The position numbers and the translations under genes are program-made. This document shows, one piece after another, positions 8,971 to 18,148 of a DNA stretch of 64,000 nt; within the stretch, counting starts at the first letter, position 1; every line of letters begins with the position of its first letter. Location: assembly GCF_036231965.1 (NCBI RefSeq), contig NZ_CP109499.1, forward strand, positions 5,332,001 to 5,396,000. Direction: 5' to 3'. This DNA is from Streptomyces sp. NBC_01428 (lineage in GTDB: Bacteria; Actinomycetota; Actinomycetes; Streptomycetales; Streptomycetaceae). The notes under the pieces were generated by a model that saw only the letters and a program-made list of their open reading frames with translations, had not been told where the DNA came from and searched no databases.

Positions 8971-9846
8971 CTACGGCAGCTCGAACCCGGGATCCATCCC
9001 GCCCAGGGCCGTCGTGCACAGGCAGTCCCGGGAGCCGTTCTCCGGGAGCCCCGCGACCGCGTCGAAGAGCACGCCCCGCAGCCGGTCCACGTTCGCCGCG
9101 AACACCTTCAGCACGTCGTCGTGGGAAACGCCCTCGCCGCTCTCGGCGCCCGCGTCCAGGTCGGTGACCAGCGTCAACGAGGTGTAGCAGAGCTCCAGTT
9201 CGCGGGCCAGCGCCGCCTCGGGGTGACCGGTCATGCCGACCACCGACCAGCCCTGTGCCTGGTGCCAGAGGGACTCGGCCCGGGTGGAGAAGCGGGGGCC
9301 CTCCACGACGACGAGCGTGCCGCCGTCCACCGGCTCCCAGTTCCGGCCGCGCGCCGCTTCCAGGGCGACCTTGCGGCCGACGGGGCAGTAGGGGTCGGCG
9401 AGGGACACGTGCACCACGTTCGGCACCGAGTCGTCCGGCAGCGGCAGCCCGTCGAAGTAGGACTGGGCCCGCGCCTTCGTACGGTCCACGAACTGGTCCG
9501 GCACGAGCAGGGTTCCGGGCCCGTACTCCTCGCGCAGACCGCCCACGGCGCACGGCCCGAGGATCTGGCGTGCGCCGACGGAGCGCAGCGCCCACAGGTT
9601 GGCCCGGTAGTTGATGCGGTGCGGCGGCAGGTGGTGGCCGCGGCCGTGGCGGGGGAGGAAGGCGACCCGCCGGCCGGCGATCTCGCCGAGGAACAGGGAG
9701 TCGCTGGGCGGCCCGTAGGGGGTGTCGACCTGGAGTTCGGTCACGTCGTCGAGGAAGGAGTAGAAGCCCGAGCCGCCGATGACACCGATCTCGGCCCGGT
9801 CCGCCTGCTCGCCGGCCGGGCTCTGTGGGTTGTCCGTATTCGCCAT
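8971..9846 (-). CDS. mtnP: S-methyl-5'-thioadenosine phosphorylase
   Basis: A 291-residue cytoplasmic enzyme of the PNP/MTAP family, releasing adenine and 5-methylthioribose 1-phosphate in methionine salvage. It begins EIGVIGGSGFYSF, has the phosphate-binding LPRHGRGHHLPPHRINYRANLWAL block, and the later substrate-site block VVEGPRFSTRAES plus MTGHPEAALARELELCY. The His after MTG, where human-type enzymes have Asn or Met, hints that 6-oxopurine substrates such as methylthioinosine are also possible; this is inference. The start is the ATG at 9846. Confidence 0.9.
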   Translation of the reverse strand: MANTDNPQSPAGEQADRAEIGVIGGSGFYSFLDDVTELQVDTPYGPPSDSLFLGEIAGRRVAFLPRHGRGHHLPPHRINYRANLWALRSVGARQILGPCAVGGLREEYGPGTLLVPDQFVDRTKARAQSYFDGLPLPDDSVPNVVHVSLADPYCPVGRKVALEAARGRNWEPVDGGTLVVVEGPRFSTRAESLWHQAQGWSVVGMTGHPEAALARELELCYTSLTLVTDLDAGAESGEGVSHDDVLKVFAANVDRLRGVLFDAVAGLPENGSRDCLCTTALGGMDPGFELP

Positions 9847-9881
9847 GGACCGCACCCTAACCGGGCCGGAGAAACACCGAA

Positions 9882-9909
9882 GACCCCGTCGTCGTAGGGC
9901 GACGGGGTC
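9882..9909 (-). terminator. intrinsic terminator after the FmdB/Ruc gene
   Basis: A perfect 10-bp stem: GACCCCGTCG at 9882-9891 pairs with 9900-9909 around an 8-base loop. It sits between the stop of the zinc-ribbon gene and the start of mtnP, so it separates the two minus-strand genes. Confidence 0.75.
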
Positions 9910-9975
9910 GGGTGCGAACGAGCCGTGAGAGGTCTCCCGGGGCCGGGGCGGTCGCCCTGGCCGGCCGGAGAGGTC

Positions 9976-10290
9976 CTAGGCGGCGGAGCTGCCGGCCGAG
10001 CCGGAGCCCGACGACTTCGAGTCCGAGGACGACGAACCGGACGTCGACTTCGAGTCGGACGACGCCGCGGTGGACGTCGACGGCTTGGACGCGGGCGAGC
10101 TGCTCGACGAGGAGCCGCGGCTGTCATTGCGGTAGAAGCCGGAGCCCTTGAAGACAATGCCGACGGCCGAGAACACCTTCTTCAGGCGGCCACCGCAGTT
10201 GGGGCACTCGGTCAGGGCATCGTCGGTGAACTTCTGCACCGCCTCGAGGCCCTCGCCACACTCGGTGCACTGGTACTGGTAGGTCGGCAC
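9976..10290 (-). CDS. FmdB-family zinc ribbon protein, Ruc-like redox-regulated chaperone
   Basis: A 104-residue protein. The N-terminal half is a zinc ribbon with two CxxC pairs (CTECG and CPNCG) and the FmdB pattern YQYQCTECG...LKKVFSAVGIVFKGSGFYRND. The C-terminal half is a disordered Ser/Asp/Lys/Gly tail. The same layout defines mycobacterial Rv0991c (Ruc), a redox-activated chaperone whose gene is HrcA-controlled; a CIRCE-like site lies just upstream here, which supports the same role. The GTG at 10290 follows an AGGAGGA ribosome binding site. It is transcribed alone, ended by the hairpin at 9882-9909. Confidence 0.85.
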   Translation of the reverse strand: MPTYQYQCTECGEGLEAVQKFTDDALTECPNCGGRLKKVFSAVGIVFKGSGFYRNDSRGSSSSSSPASKPSTSTAASSDSKSTSGSSSSDSKSSGSGSAGSSAA

Positions 10291-10301
10291 TTGTCTTCCT
10301 C

Positions 10302-10328
10302 CTGGCACTCTCACTCAATGAGTGCTAA
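10302..10328 (-). promoter_or_regulatory. CIRCE-like HrcA operator
   Basis: CTGGCACTC, nine bases, GAGTGCTAA. The right arm is a perfect match to the CIRCE consensus (TTAGCACTC-N9-GAGTGCTAA) and the left arm matches at seven of nine positions with the exact 9-base spacing. It lies 12 bases upstream of the FmdB/Ruc start codon, where HrcA binding would block transcription or its early elongation. Confidence 0.75.
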
Positions 10329-10358
10329 CGACGGTCCATAGTGACGTATTCCGCGGGA

Positions 10359-11621
10359 TCAGTCCACTGTCACCGGCACTCGGTGACCGACGCCACGTGC
10401 GACCGTCCGGCTCGGGGCGCTCGTGGTGAGGCGTGACCGCAGGGTCAGGAGTGTCGCCAGCGCAAGGACCGTACCGGCCATCGGCACCAGGAAGCCGGCG
10501 CCGTCCCAGGCGTGGTCCTCCAACTGGCCGGCGACCGTGACGGCCGCCGCCTGGCCGAGCGCGACCGCGCCGGTGAGCCAGGTGAAGGCCTCGGTGCGGG
10601 CCCCCTGCGGGACCAGGCTCTCGACCAGGGTGTAGCCGGTGATCAGGGCCGGGGCGATGCACATGCCGACCAGGAGGCCGATTCCGGAGAGCACGACCAC
10701 GGAGTGCGCGGCCCACAGTCCGGAGGCGGTCAGCGCGAGGGCGGCGTACCCGACGAGGAGCCGTCGCTGCGGGGCGACCTTCCAGGCGACGGCGCCGCAG
10801 ACGATGCCGGAGACCATGTTGCCCGCCGCGAAGACGCCGTACAGGACGCCGTTCAGGCCGGGCTCGCCGATCGACTCGCTGAACGCGGCCAGGGAGACCT
10901 GCATGCCTCCGAAGACGGAGCCGATACCCAGGAACGTGACGATGAGGACGCGCACCCCGGGGACGCGCAGCGCGGAACCGTGGTCCACGCGCGTGTGCCG
11001 GTCGGCGGAGACGGAGGGCTGGGTGCTCCGCTGGGCGGCGAACAACAGGCCGCCGACGAGGGTCAGCGAGGCCTCCGTGAGCAGGCCGGCCGCGGGGTTG
11101 ACGGCCGTACACAGGGCGGTGGCGAGCAGCGGGCCGAAGACGAAGGTCAGTTCGTCCGTGACGGACTCGAAGGCCGCCGCGGTCGTCATGAGGGGGGAGC
11201 CCTGGAGCTTCACGCCCCAGCGGGCCCGCACCATGGGGCCGACCTGGGGCACCGAGGCGCCGGTGGGCACCGCGGCGGCGAAGAGCGCCCACAGCGGGGC
11301 GTCCGCCAGTGCCAGCGCGGTCAGGGAGAGGCCCGCCACGGCGTGCACGAGGACGCCCGGCAGCAGGACGGCCCGCTGTCCGTGGCGGTCGGCCAGCCGG
11401 CCGGTGAAGGGCGCGAACAGGGCCATGGCGACGCCGGTCACGGCCGCGACGGCGCCGGCCGCTCCGTAGGAGCCGGTGGTGTGCTGCACGAGCAGCACGA
11501 TGGAGATCGTCAGCATGGCGAACGGCTGCCGTGCGGCGAATCCGGGAAGCAGGAACGTCCAGGCGCCGCGGGTGCGCAGCAGTTGGCCGTATCCAGGACG
11601 GGAAGTGACCGTGGATGCCAC
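10359..11621 (-). CDS. MFS transporter
   Basis: A 420-residue major facilitator protein with about 12 hydrophobic segments. The loop between helices 2 and 3 has the motif GRLADRHGQRAVLLPG, typical of the drug-exporter branch, and the second half begins after a cytoplasmic linker (RSTQPSVSADRHTRVDHG). The substrate cannot be read from sequence. It is preceded by about 260 bases without a gene that contain a short inverted repeat, so it probably has its own promoter. Confidence 0.85.
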   Translation of the reverse strand: MASTVTSRPGYGQLLRTRGAWTFLLPGFAARQPFAMLTISIVLLVQHTTGSYGAAGAVAAVTGVAMALFAPFTGRLADRHGQRAVLLPGVLVHAVAGLSLTALALADAPLWALFAAAVPTGASVPQVGPMVRARWGVKLQGSPLMTTAAAFESVTDELTFVFGPLLATALCTAVNPAAGLLTEASLTLVGGLLFAAQRSTQPSVSADRHTRVDHGSALRVPGVRVLIVTFLGIGSVFGGMQVSLAAFSESIGEPGLNGVLYGVFAAGNMVSGIVCGAVAWKVAPQRRLLVGYAALALTASGLWAAHSVVVLSGIGLLVGMCIAPALITGYTLVESLVPQGARTEAFTWLTGAVALGQAAAVTVAGQLEDHAWDGAGFLVPMAGTVLALATLLTLRSRLTTSAPSRTVARGVGHRVPVTVD

Positions 11622-11882
11622 GGCCCGTGCCTTTCTGCCGCCTGGTAGCGCGCCCGTGCGGGGGCGCCGAGAGCTGTCCTCTTGCGCGGATCTGCGGTAG
11701 ATACCGGCGTCCTCGGCAGGAGGGCGTCACGGCCGCCATACGGTCGCGCCAGCTCTGCGTCAGGCAGAGTTGGTCCGATCTAGGTGTGCCTTCATCGTAC
11801 AGGGGTCGGGCCTCCCCTCGCCTGTGAAAGCGAGCACCGTGGCAACGTACGCCTGGGAATGCCCGCCGTCCCCAGTGTCCCG
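11622..11882. other. intergenic region with a short inverted repeat
   Basis: No coding frame stands out. The inverted repeat CTCTGC-gtcag-GCAGAG (11753-11769) lies upstream of the MFS gene and is a possible regulator site, but it is short and nothing else supports it. Confidence 0.35.
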
Positions 11883-13421
11883 TTAAAGGCCCTTTTGGTG
11901 GGCCGTGTGGCCGCGCTGGTTCTCCGTGGCAACCTCGCCGGTGCCCAGCCAGCCGGCCAGCTTGCCGCCCTGGCCCACCGCGCGGAGCCGCTTCTCGGCG
12001 GCGTCCCGGACCGGGTCGGTGGCCACCACCAGCAGCTCGTCGCCGAGCCGCAGCACCGTCGTGGGCATCGGCACGAAGGACTTCCCCTCGCGGACGACGA
12101 GGGTGACCGCGGCGCCCGGGGGCATCCGCAGCTCGCCCACCTCGACCCCGTGCATCCGGGACCCCTCGGGGATGGAGACCGACAGCAGGTGGCCGCGCAG
12201 CCGCTCCAGGGGGGCCGACTCGATGCCCAGGTCGGCGGCGCCGGGGGATGCTCCGAGCCGGAGCTTGCGGGCCAGCCAGGGCAGGGTCGGGCCCTGGACG
12301 AGGGTGTAGACGACGACCAGGACGAAGACGATGTTGAAGATGCGCCGGCTGTCCGAGACGCCGTTCACCATGGGGATGGTCGCCAGGATGATGGGCACGG
12401 CGCCGCGCAGGCCCGCCCAGGAGAGCAGGGTCTGCTCCTGCCAGGGCATGCGGAAGGGCGCCAGGCTGACGATCACGCTGAGGGGCCGCGCCACCATGGT
12501 CAGAATCAGGCCGACGAGCAGGGCGGGCACGATGTCGTCGCCCATCTCGTGCGGTGTGACCAGCAGGCCGAGCAGGACGAACATGCCGATCTGGGCGATC
12601 CAGCCGAGCCCCTCGGCGAAGCCGCGGGTGGCGGGCCAGTGCGGGAGCTTGGCGTTGCCCAGCAGCATCGAGGCGAGGTAGACGGCGAGGAATCCGCTGC
12701 CGTGCGCGAGGGCCCCCGCGGCGTAGGCGACGACCGCGATGGCCATCACGGCGATCGGGTAGAGGCCGGAGGCGGGCAGCGCCACGTGCCGCAGCCCGAA
12801 GGAGCCGAGCCAGCCGACCGCGATCCCGATGGCGGCGCCGATCGCGAGTTCCAGGGCTATCTCGCCGACCAGCGCGTACCAGTGCTCCACCGGTCCGGCG
12901 GTGGAGAAGGCGACGACGAGGATGACCACAGGGGCGTCGTTGAAGCCGGACTCGGCCTCCAGGATGCCCGTCACGCGCGCGGGGAGGGGGATCTTCCGCA
13001 GGACGGAGAAGACCGCCGCGGCGTCCGTCGAGGACACCACCGCCCCGACGATGAGGGCCTGCCGCCAGTCCAGGTCGATCAGGTAGTGCGCCGCCGTCGC
13101 GGTGACACCGACGCTCACCGCGACACCCACCAGTGCCAGCGAGGAGGCCGCCGGGAGCGCCGGCTTGATCTCCTTCCACTTCGTGCCGAGTCCGCCCTCG
13201 GCCAGGATCACGACCAGGGCCGCGTACCCGATGACCTGGGTCAGTTCGGCACTGTTGAAGTGGACGTCGCCGATGCCGTCCTGGCCCATGGCGACGCCGA
13301 TCCCCAGGTACACGAGCAGGGTGGGGAGCCCGCTGCGTGAGGAGATCCGGACCGCCGCCACGGCGACGAGGAGGACGAGCGCGCACACGAGCAGGAGCTG
13401 GTTGAGGTGGTGGACAGTCAG
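11883..13421 (-). CDS. cvrA: potassium/proton antiporter (CPA1, NhaP2/CvrA type)
   Basis: A protein of about 512 residues with some 13 membrane helices. The ion-translocation region contains DAAAVFSVLRKIPLP and ESGFNDAPVVILVV. A C-terminal cytosolic TrkA_C/RCK-C domain (GVEVGELRMPPGAAVTLVV...LRLGDELLVV) probably senses nucleotide or ion. The family exchanges K+ (or Na+) for protons. The start is uncertain: GTG at 13388 lacks a ribosome binding site, while CTG at 13421 (LTVHHLNQLLL) has AAAGGAAC upstream and restores a complete first helix, so I use 13421. Confidence 0.88.
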   Translation of the reverse strand: MTVHHLNQLLLVCALVLLVAVAAVRISSRSGLPTLLVYLGIGVAMGQDGIGDVHFNSAELTQVIGYAALVVILAEGGLGTKWKEIKPALPAASSLALVGVAVSVGVTATAAHYLIDLDWRQALIVGAVVSSTDAAAVFSVLRKIPLPARVTGILEAESGFNDAPVVILVVAFSTAGPVEHWYALVGEIALELAIGAAIGIAVGWLGSFGLRHVALPASGLYPIAVMAIAVVAYAAGALAHGSGFLAVYLASMLLGNAKLPHWPATRGFAEGLGWIAQIGMFVLLGLLVTPHEMGDDIVPALLVGLILTMVARPLSVIVSLAPFRMPWQEQTLLSWAGLRGAVPIILATIPMVNGVSDSRRIFNIVFVLVVVYTLVQGPTLPWLARKLRLGASPGAADLGIESAPLERLRGHLLSVSIPEGSRMHGVEVGELRMPPGAAVTLVVREGKSFVPMPTTVLRLGDELLVVATDPVRDAAEKRLRAVGQGGKLAGWLGTGEVATENQRGHTAHQKGL

Positions 13422-13678
13422 GGGCTGTTCCTTTCTCGCCGATCCGGTCCCGCCGGGACGAGTACGCGGATCCGAGCACCGGAAGCCGGGTACTTCAGTG
13501 CAAGTACTTCGTTACCTTACCTAACTCTTGACGCTTTCTTGACGTTCCGGGAGGCAAGATCGAACGCCCGTGCTTCTCGGTTCCCCACTCCGCGTCAAGG
13601 CGCGGTTGGCCCTGCGCCTATGGTTGCTCCAGCACTCCAGGACCGCCTGCCGCTCGCGTTAGGACAGCAAGGACAGCG

Positions 13679-16435
13679 ATGCCCCCCAACACCACCGCCT
13701 CTTCCGGCCAAAAGCCCGGCAAGTCCGGCAGGAAGAAGGGGCGCAAAGCCCGACTGTTCTTGATTGTCCTGGTTCTTGCCATCATCGGGGGCATCGCCTT
13801 CGGCGCGTACTGGAGCGTCAGCACCGTGCGCGCCTCCTTCCCGCAGACCAAGGGCTCCATAAAGCTCGACGGTCTGTCGGGGCCGGTGAACGTGAAGCGC
13901 GACGGCAACGGCATCCCCCAGGTCTACGCCTCGTCCGACGAGGACCTGTTCATGGCCCAGGGCTTCGTCCAGGCGCAGGACCGGTTCTACGAGATGGACG
14001 TGCGCCGCCACATGACCTCGGGCCGGCTGTCCGAGATGTTCGGCAAGGGCCAGGTCAAGAACGACGAGTTCCTGCGCACGCTGGGCTGGAACCGGGTGGC
14101 GCAGAAGGAGTACGACACCAAGCTGTCGGCCTCCACGAAGAAGCACCTCCAGGCGTACGCCAAGGGAGTCAACGCCTACCTGAAGGGCAAGGACGGCAAG
14201 GAAATCTCCCTGGAGTACGCCGCCCTCGGCTTCAGCAACGACTACACGCCCCAGCAGTGGACCCCGGTCGACTCCGTGGCCTGGCTCAAGGCGATGGCCT
14301 GGGACCTGCGCGGCAACATGCAGGACGAGATCGACCGCTCCCTGATGACGAGCCGGCTCGGACCGAAGCAGATCGCCGACCTGTACCCGGAGTACCCGTA
14401 CAGCCGGAACAAGGCGATCGTCCAGGAGGGCGCGTACGACAGCGTCACCGGGACGTACGCGCGGACCGGCACCGCCTCGGGCGCGTCGTCCACGGCGGGC
14501 ACGGGGCTCACGGGCAACACCGAGGCACCCGCCGGCTTCCAGAGCCAGCTCTCGGGCCTCTACGACGTGCTCGACAAGGTGCCCACCGCCGTCGGCGTCA
14601 ACGGCAACGGCATCGGCTCCAACTCCTGGGTCGTCTCGGGCAGCCACACCATCACCGGCAAGCCGCTGCTCGCCAACGACCCCCACCTGTCGGCCTCGCT
14701 GCCCTCGGTCTGGTACCAGATGGGCCTGCACTGCACGGCGCTCTCCGCCAAGTGCCAGTACGACGTCGCCGGCTACACCTTCGCGGGGATGCCCGGCGTG
14801 GTCATCGGCCACAACCAGGACATCGCCTGGGGCATGACCAACTCCGGGGTCGACGTCACCGACCTCTACCTGGAGAAGATCACCGGCGAGGGCTACGAGT
14901 ACGACGGCAAGGTCCGGCCCTTCAGTACCCGCAAGGAGACCATCAAGGTCGCGGGCGGTGCGAGCAAGACGATCGTGGTCCGGTCGACCGAGGACGGCAT
15001 GCCGCTGCTCTCCGACCGCGACGACGAACTGGTCAAGGTCGGCAAGAAGGCCACCGTCGACGCCGGGGCGCCCGACCGCGGGGACGGCTACGCCATCGCG
15101 CTGCGCTGGACCGCGCTGGACCCCGGCAACTCGATGGACGCCGTCTTCGAGATGGACAAGGCGTCGGACTGGACCGAGTTCCGCAAGGCGTCCACGTCGT
15201 TCGACGTGCCCTCGCAGAACCTCGTGTACGCCGACACCGAGGGCAACATCGGCTACCAGCTGCCGGGACGGATCCCGACGCGCGCCGAGGGCGACGACGG
15301 TTCGCTGCCCTCGCCCGGCTGGGAGTCCAAGTACCGCTGGACCGGTTACATCAAGCAGTCCGCGCTGCCCTACGAGTACAACCCGAAGCGCGGGTACATC
15401 GTCACCGCGAACCAGGCGGTCGTCGACAAGGACAAGTACCCCTACACGCTCACCACGGACTGGGGTTACGGCACGCGCAGCCAGCGGATCAACGACCTGA
15501 TCGAGTCGAAGATCAACGGCGGCGGCAAGATCTCCACCGACGACATGCGGCAGATGCAGCTCGACAACAGCAGCGAGATCGCCAAGCTGATCGTGCCGAA
15601 GCTGCTCAAGATCGACGTGGCCGACCCGGACGTCCGGCAGGCGCAGAAGCTCCTGGAGGGCTGGGACTACACCCAGGACTCCGACTCCGCGGCGGCCGCC
15701 TACTTCAACGCCACCTGGCGCAACATCCTCAAGCTCGCCTTCGGCAACAAGCTGCCCAAGGAACTGCGGGTCAAGGGCCAGTGCCTGAACGTCGACCGGG
15801 TCGACACCACGGGCCCCGCGGACGCGGACCAGAAGGTGCGCGAGTGCGGCGAGCGCGACGCGGACCAGGCGCAGCCGGACGGCGGCGACCGCTGGTTCGA
15901 GGTCGTCCGCAAGATCATCAACGATGAGAAGAACGACTGGTGGCAGCTGCCGAAGACGCGCACCCAGAAGGCGACCGACACGCGTGACGAGCTGTTCGGC
16001 CGCGCTCTGCGGGACGCCCGCTGGGAGCTCACCGCCAAGCTCGGCAAGGACATCGACACCTGGAGCTGGGGCCGGCTGCACCGCCTGTTCCTGAAGAACC
16101 AGACCCTCGGTACCGAAGGCCCCCGTTTCCTCCAGTACATGCTCAACCGCGGCCCGTGGAAGCTCGGCGGCGGCGAGGCGACGGTCAACGCGACCGGCTG
16201 GAACGCGGCGGGCGGCTACGGCGTGGTGTGGGTCCCCTCGATGCGGATGGTCGTGAACCTCGGCGACCTCGACAAGTCGAAGTGGATCAACCTGTCGGGA
16301 GCCAGCGGGCACGCGTACAGCGCGCACTACACGGACCAGACGGACCTGTGGGCCAAGGGCGAACTCCTGCCCTGGGCCTTCTCGGACAAGGCCGTCGACA
16401 AGAGGACCAGCGACACCCTCGTCCTCGAACCGTGA
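13679..16435 (+). CDS. penicillin acylase family protein (Ntn hydrolase)
   Basis: A 918-residue membrane-anchored protein: a Lys/Arg-rich cytosolic tail, one membrane helix (LFLIVLVLAIIGGIAFGAYW, about residues 27-46), then an extracytoplasmic penicillin-acylase fold. The chain contains GIGSNSWVVSG, where Ser314 should become the N-terminal nucleophile after removal of the spacer peptide, and downstream NDPHLSASLPSVWYQ and ITAN-type substrate-pocket blocks. Relatives hydrolyse amides such as beta-lactam side chains or acyl-homoserine lactones; the substrate here is unknown. A long perfect hairpin follows the gene. Confidence 0.9.
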   Translation: MPPNTTASSGQKPGKSGRKKGRKARLFLIVLVLAIIGGIAFGAYWSVSTVRASFPQTKGSIKLDGLSGPVNVKRDGNGIPQVYASSDEDLFMAQGFVQAQDRFYEMDVRRHMTSGRLSEMFGKGQVKNDEFLRTLGWNRVAQKEYDTKLSASTKKHLQAYAKGVNAYLKGKDGKEISLEYAALGFSNDYTPQQWTPVDSVAWLKAMAWDLRGNMQDEIDRSLMTSRLGPKQIADLYPEYPYSRNKAIVQEGAYDSVTGTYARTGTASGASSTAGTGLTGNTEAPAGFQSQLSGLYDVLDKVPTAVGVNGNGIGSNSWVVSGSHTITGKPLLANDPHLSASLPSVWYQMGLHCTALSAKCQYDVAGYTFAGMPGVVIGHNQDIAWGMTNSGVDVTDLYLEKITGEGYEYDGKVRPFSTRKETIKVAGGASKTIVVRSTEDGMPLLSDRDDELVKVGKKATVDAGAPDRGDGYAIALRWTALDPGNSMDAVFEMDKASDWTEFRKASTSFDVPSQNLVYADTEGNIGYQLPGRIPTRAEGDDGSLPSPGWESKYRWTGYIKQSALPYEYNPKRGYIVTANQAVVDKDKYPYTLTTDWGYGTRSQRINDLIESKINGGGKISTDDMRQMQLDNSSEIAKLIVPKLLKIDVADPDVRQAQKLLEGWDYTQDSDSAAAAYFNATWRNILKLAFGNKLPKELRVKGQCLNVDRVDTTGPADADQKVRECGERDADQAQPDGGDRWFEVVRKIINDEKNDWWQLPKTRTQKATDTRDELFGRALRDARWELTAKLGKDIDTWSWGRLHRLFLKNQTLGTEGPRFLQYMLNRGPWKLGGGEATVNATGWNAAGGYGVVWVPSMRMVVNLGDLDKSKWINLSGASGHAYSAHYTDQTDLWAKGELLPWAFSDKAVDKRTSDTLVLEP

Positions 16436-16483
16436 CGGTGCCGGAGACCGGCGGGGTGTGACGCCCCGCCCCCGGCCCGGCCG

Positions 16484-16517
16484 AAGTGGCCCTCCACGCA
16501 CGCGTGGAGGGCCACTT
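16484..16517. terminator. bidirectional terminator
   Basis: A near-loopless 16-bp stem (AAGTGGCCCTCCACGC at 16484-16499 pairs with 16502-16517). It lies between the converging acylase gene and the cyclo-ligase gene and can serve both. Confidence 0.85.
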
Positions 16518-16532
16518 GGCGTTCCGGGCGGG

Positions 16533-17147
16533 TCAGCGGAAGCGGCGGACCCCGGAAGGGGTCACCACGGCGTGGACGGGCCGGTCGTGGGCCTCCGCCG
16601 GTACCCGCTCGACGACTTCGGTGTCGTACAGGAGCACCACCAGGGCGGGGTCCGCGCCCGACCGCTCCAGGCGGGCCAGGACGCGGTCGTAGGAACCCCC
16701 GCCGCGGCCCAGCCGCATCCCGCGCCCGTCGACGGCGAGACCGGGCAGCAGGACCACGTCCGCCCCCGAGACGGCCTCCGGGCCCAACCGGTCGCCCACA
16801 GGCTCCAGAAGGGCCATTCTCGCGCCGTGCCGGACCGGGGCGAGGGAGCCGGCCCCCTCGTACGGGCCCCAGTCCAGGTCGTTGTCCGGCAGCAGGACCG
16901 GCAGCAGAACCCGCACCCCGCGCGCGTGGAGCGCGTCCAGGAGTGCGAGGGTACCGGGCTCGCTCCCCACGGAGACGTACGCCGCCACCGAGCGCGCGTG
17001 CGCCAGTTCGGGCAGCTCCAGGGCTCGGACGGCGAGCGCCGCGGCGGACTTCCGCACGTCATCGTCCGTCAACCCGGTTCTCACCGACAGGAACCCTCGG
17101 CGCAACATTGGCTTCGTAGGGTCCGGTTCGGGTCCCAGGTGGCTCAC
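16533..17147 (-). CDS. 5-formyltetrahydrofolate cyclo-ligase
   Basis: A 204-residue cytoplasmic enzyme that converts 5-formyl-THF to 5,10-methenyl-THF using ATP. The family signature LGRGGGSYDRVLARL is clear near the C-terminus, and the N-terminal KPMLRRGFLSVRTGLTDDDV region supplies the usual Arg-rich start of the fold. The GTG at 17147 is chosen because GGGAG lies six bases upstream; an in-frame ATG at 17180 has no ribosome binding site. The gene is divergent from galU, an arrangement shared with mycobacteria. Confidence 0.9.
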   Translation of the reverse strand: MSHLGPEPDPTKPMLRRGFLSVRTGLTDDDVRKSAAALAVRALELPELAHARSVAAYVSVGSEPGTLALLDALHARGVRVLLPVLLPDNDLDWGPYEGAGSLAPVRHGARMALLEPVGDRLGPEAVSGADVVLLPGLAVDGRGMRLGRGGGSYDRVLARLERSGADPALVVLLYDTEVVERVPAEAHDRPVHAVVTPSGVRRFR

Positions 17148-17241
17148 AGGTGGCTCCCGTACTCTTCTCAATGCGCTCATATGAGAGCGAATTAACCGGA
17201 GCCACAGATTCAGCACATAGCCACCGGATATGGTTACGGGC

Positions 17242-18144
17242 ATGACTGAGTCACACCCCAGGATCAGTAAGGCTGTCATCCCCGCGGCAGGCCTCGGGAC
17301 CCGGTTCCTGCCGGCCACCAAGGCCACGCCCAAGGAGATGCTGCCGGTCGTCGACAAGCCGGCGATCCAGTACGTGGTCGAAGAGGCCGCGTCGGCGGGT
17401 CTTGACGACGTCCTGATGATCACGGGCCGCAACAAGCGCCCGCTGGAAGACCACTTCGACCGCAACTACGAGCTCGAATCGGCGCTCCAGAAGAAGGGCG
17501 ACGCCGGGCGGCTCGCCAAGGTCCAGGAGTCCAGCGACCTCGCGACCATGCACTACGTGCGCCAGGGCGACCCCAAGGGACTCGGTCACGCCGTCCTGTG
17601 CGCGGCCCCGCACGTCGGCCACGAACCCTTCGCCGTCCTCCTCGGCGACGACCTGATCGACCCGCGCGACCCCCTGCTGGCCCGCATGGTCGAGGTCCAG
17701 GAGCAGCACGGCGGCAGCGTCATCGCCCTCATGGAGGTCGCTCCCGAGCAGATCCACCTCTACGGATGCGCCGCCGTCGAACCCACGGGCGAGGGCGACC
17801 TCGTGAAGGTGACCGGGCTGGTCGAGAAGCCCGACGCGTCCGACGCGCCCAGCAACTACGCCATCATCGGGCGCTACGTCCTGGACCCGCACATCTTCGA
17901 CATACTGCGCACGACCGAGCCCGGCCGTGGCGGCGAGATCCAGCTCACCGACGCGCTCCAGCAGCTCGCCTCCGACGAGAAGGTCGGCGGCCCCGTGCAC
18001 GGCGTCGTCTTCAAGGGCCGCCGCTATGACACCGGCGACCGTGGCGACTACCTGCGTGCCATTGTCAGACTCGCGTGCGAACGTGAAGACCTGGGACCGG
18101 ACTTCCGGACCTGGCTTCGAAGTTACGTAGCCGAGGAGATGTAG
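17242..18144 (+). CDS. galU: UTP--glucose-1-phosphate uridylyltransferase
   Basis: A 300-residue nucleotidyltransferase making UDP-glucose for cell-wall polymers and trehalose. Diagnostic blocks are AVIPAAGLGTRFLPATKATPKEMLPVVDKPAIQYVVEEA (the nucleotide-binding loop and catalytic Lys), LLGDDLI for metal binding, and VEKP. The ATG at 17242 gives MTESHPRISKAVIPA, the family start. It leads a series of same-strand genes down to sepX. Confidence 0.95.
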   Translation: MTESHPRISKAVIPAAGLGTRFLPATKATPKEMLPVVDKPAIQYVVEEAASAGLDDVLMITGRNKRPLEDHFDRNYELESALQKKGDAGRLAKVQESSDLATMHYVRQGDPKGLGHAVLCAAPHVGHEPFAVLLGDDLIDPRDPLLARMVEVQEQHGGSVIALMEVAPEQIHLYGCAAVEPTGEGDLVKVTGLVEKPDASDAPSNYAIIGRYVLDPHIFDILRTTEPGRGGEIQLTDALQQLASDEKVGGPVHGVVFKGRRYDTGDRGDYLRAIVRLACEREDLGPDFRTWLRSYVAEEM

Positions 18145-18148
18145 GACT

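Noticed and set aside
13595..16501. Minus-strand open frame across the penicillin acylase gene
   Set aside because: No domain, biased composition; the plus strand has a signal anchor and the Ntn-hydrolase Ser motif.
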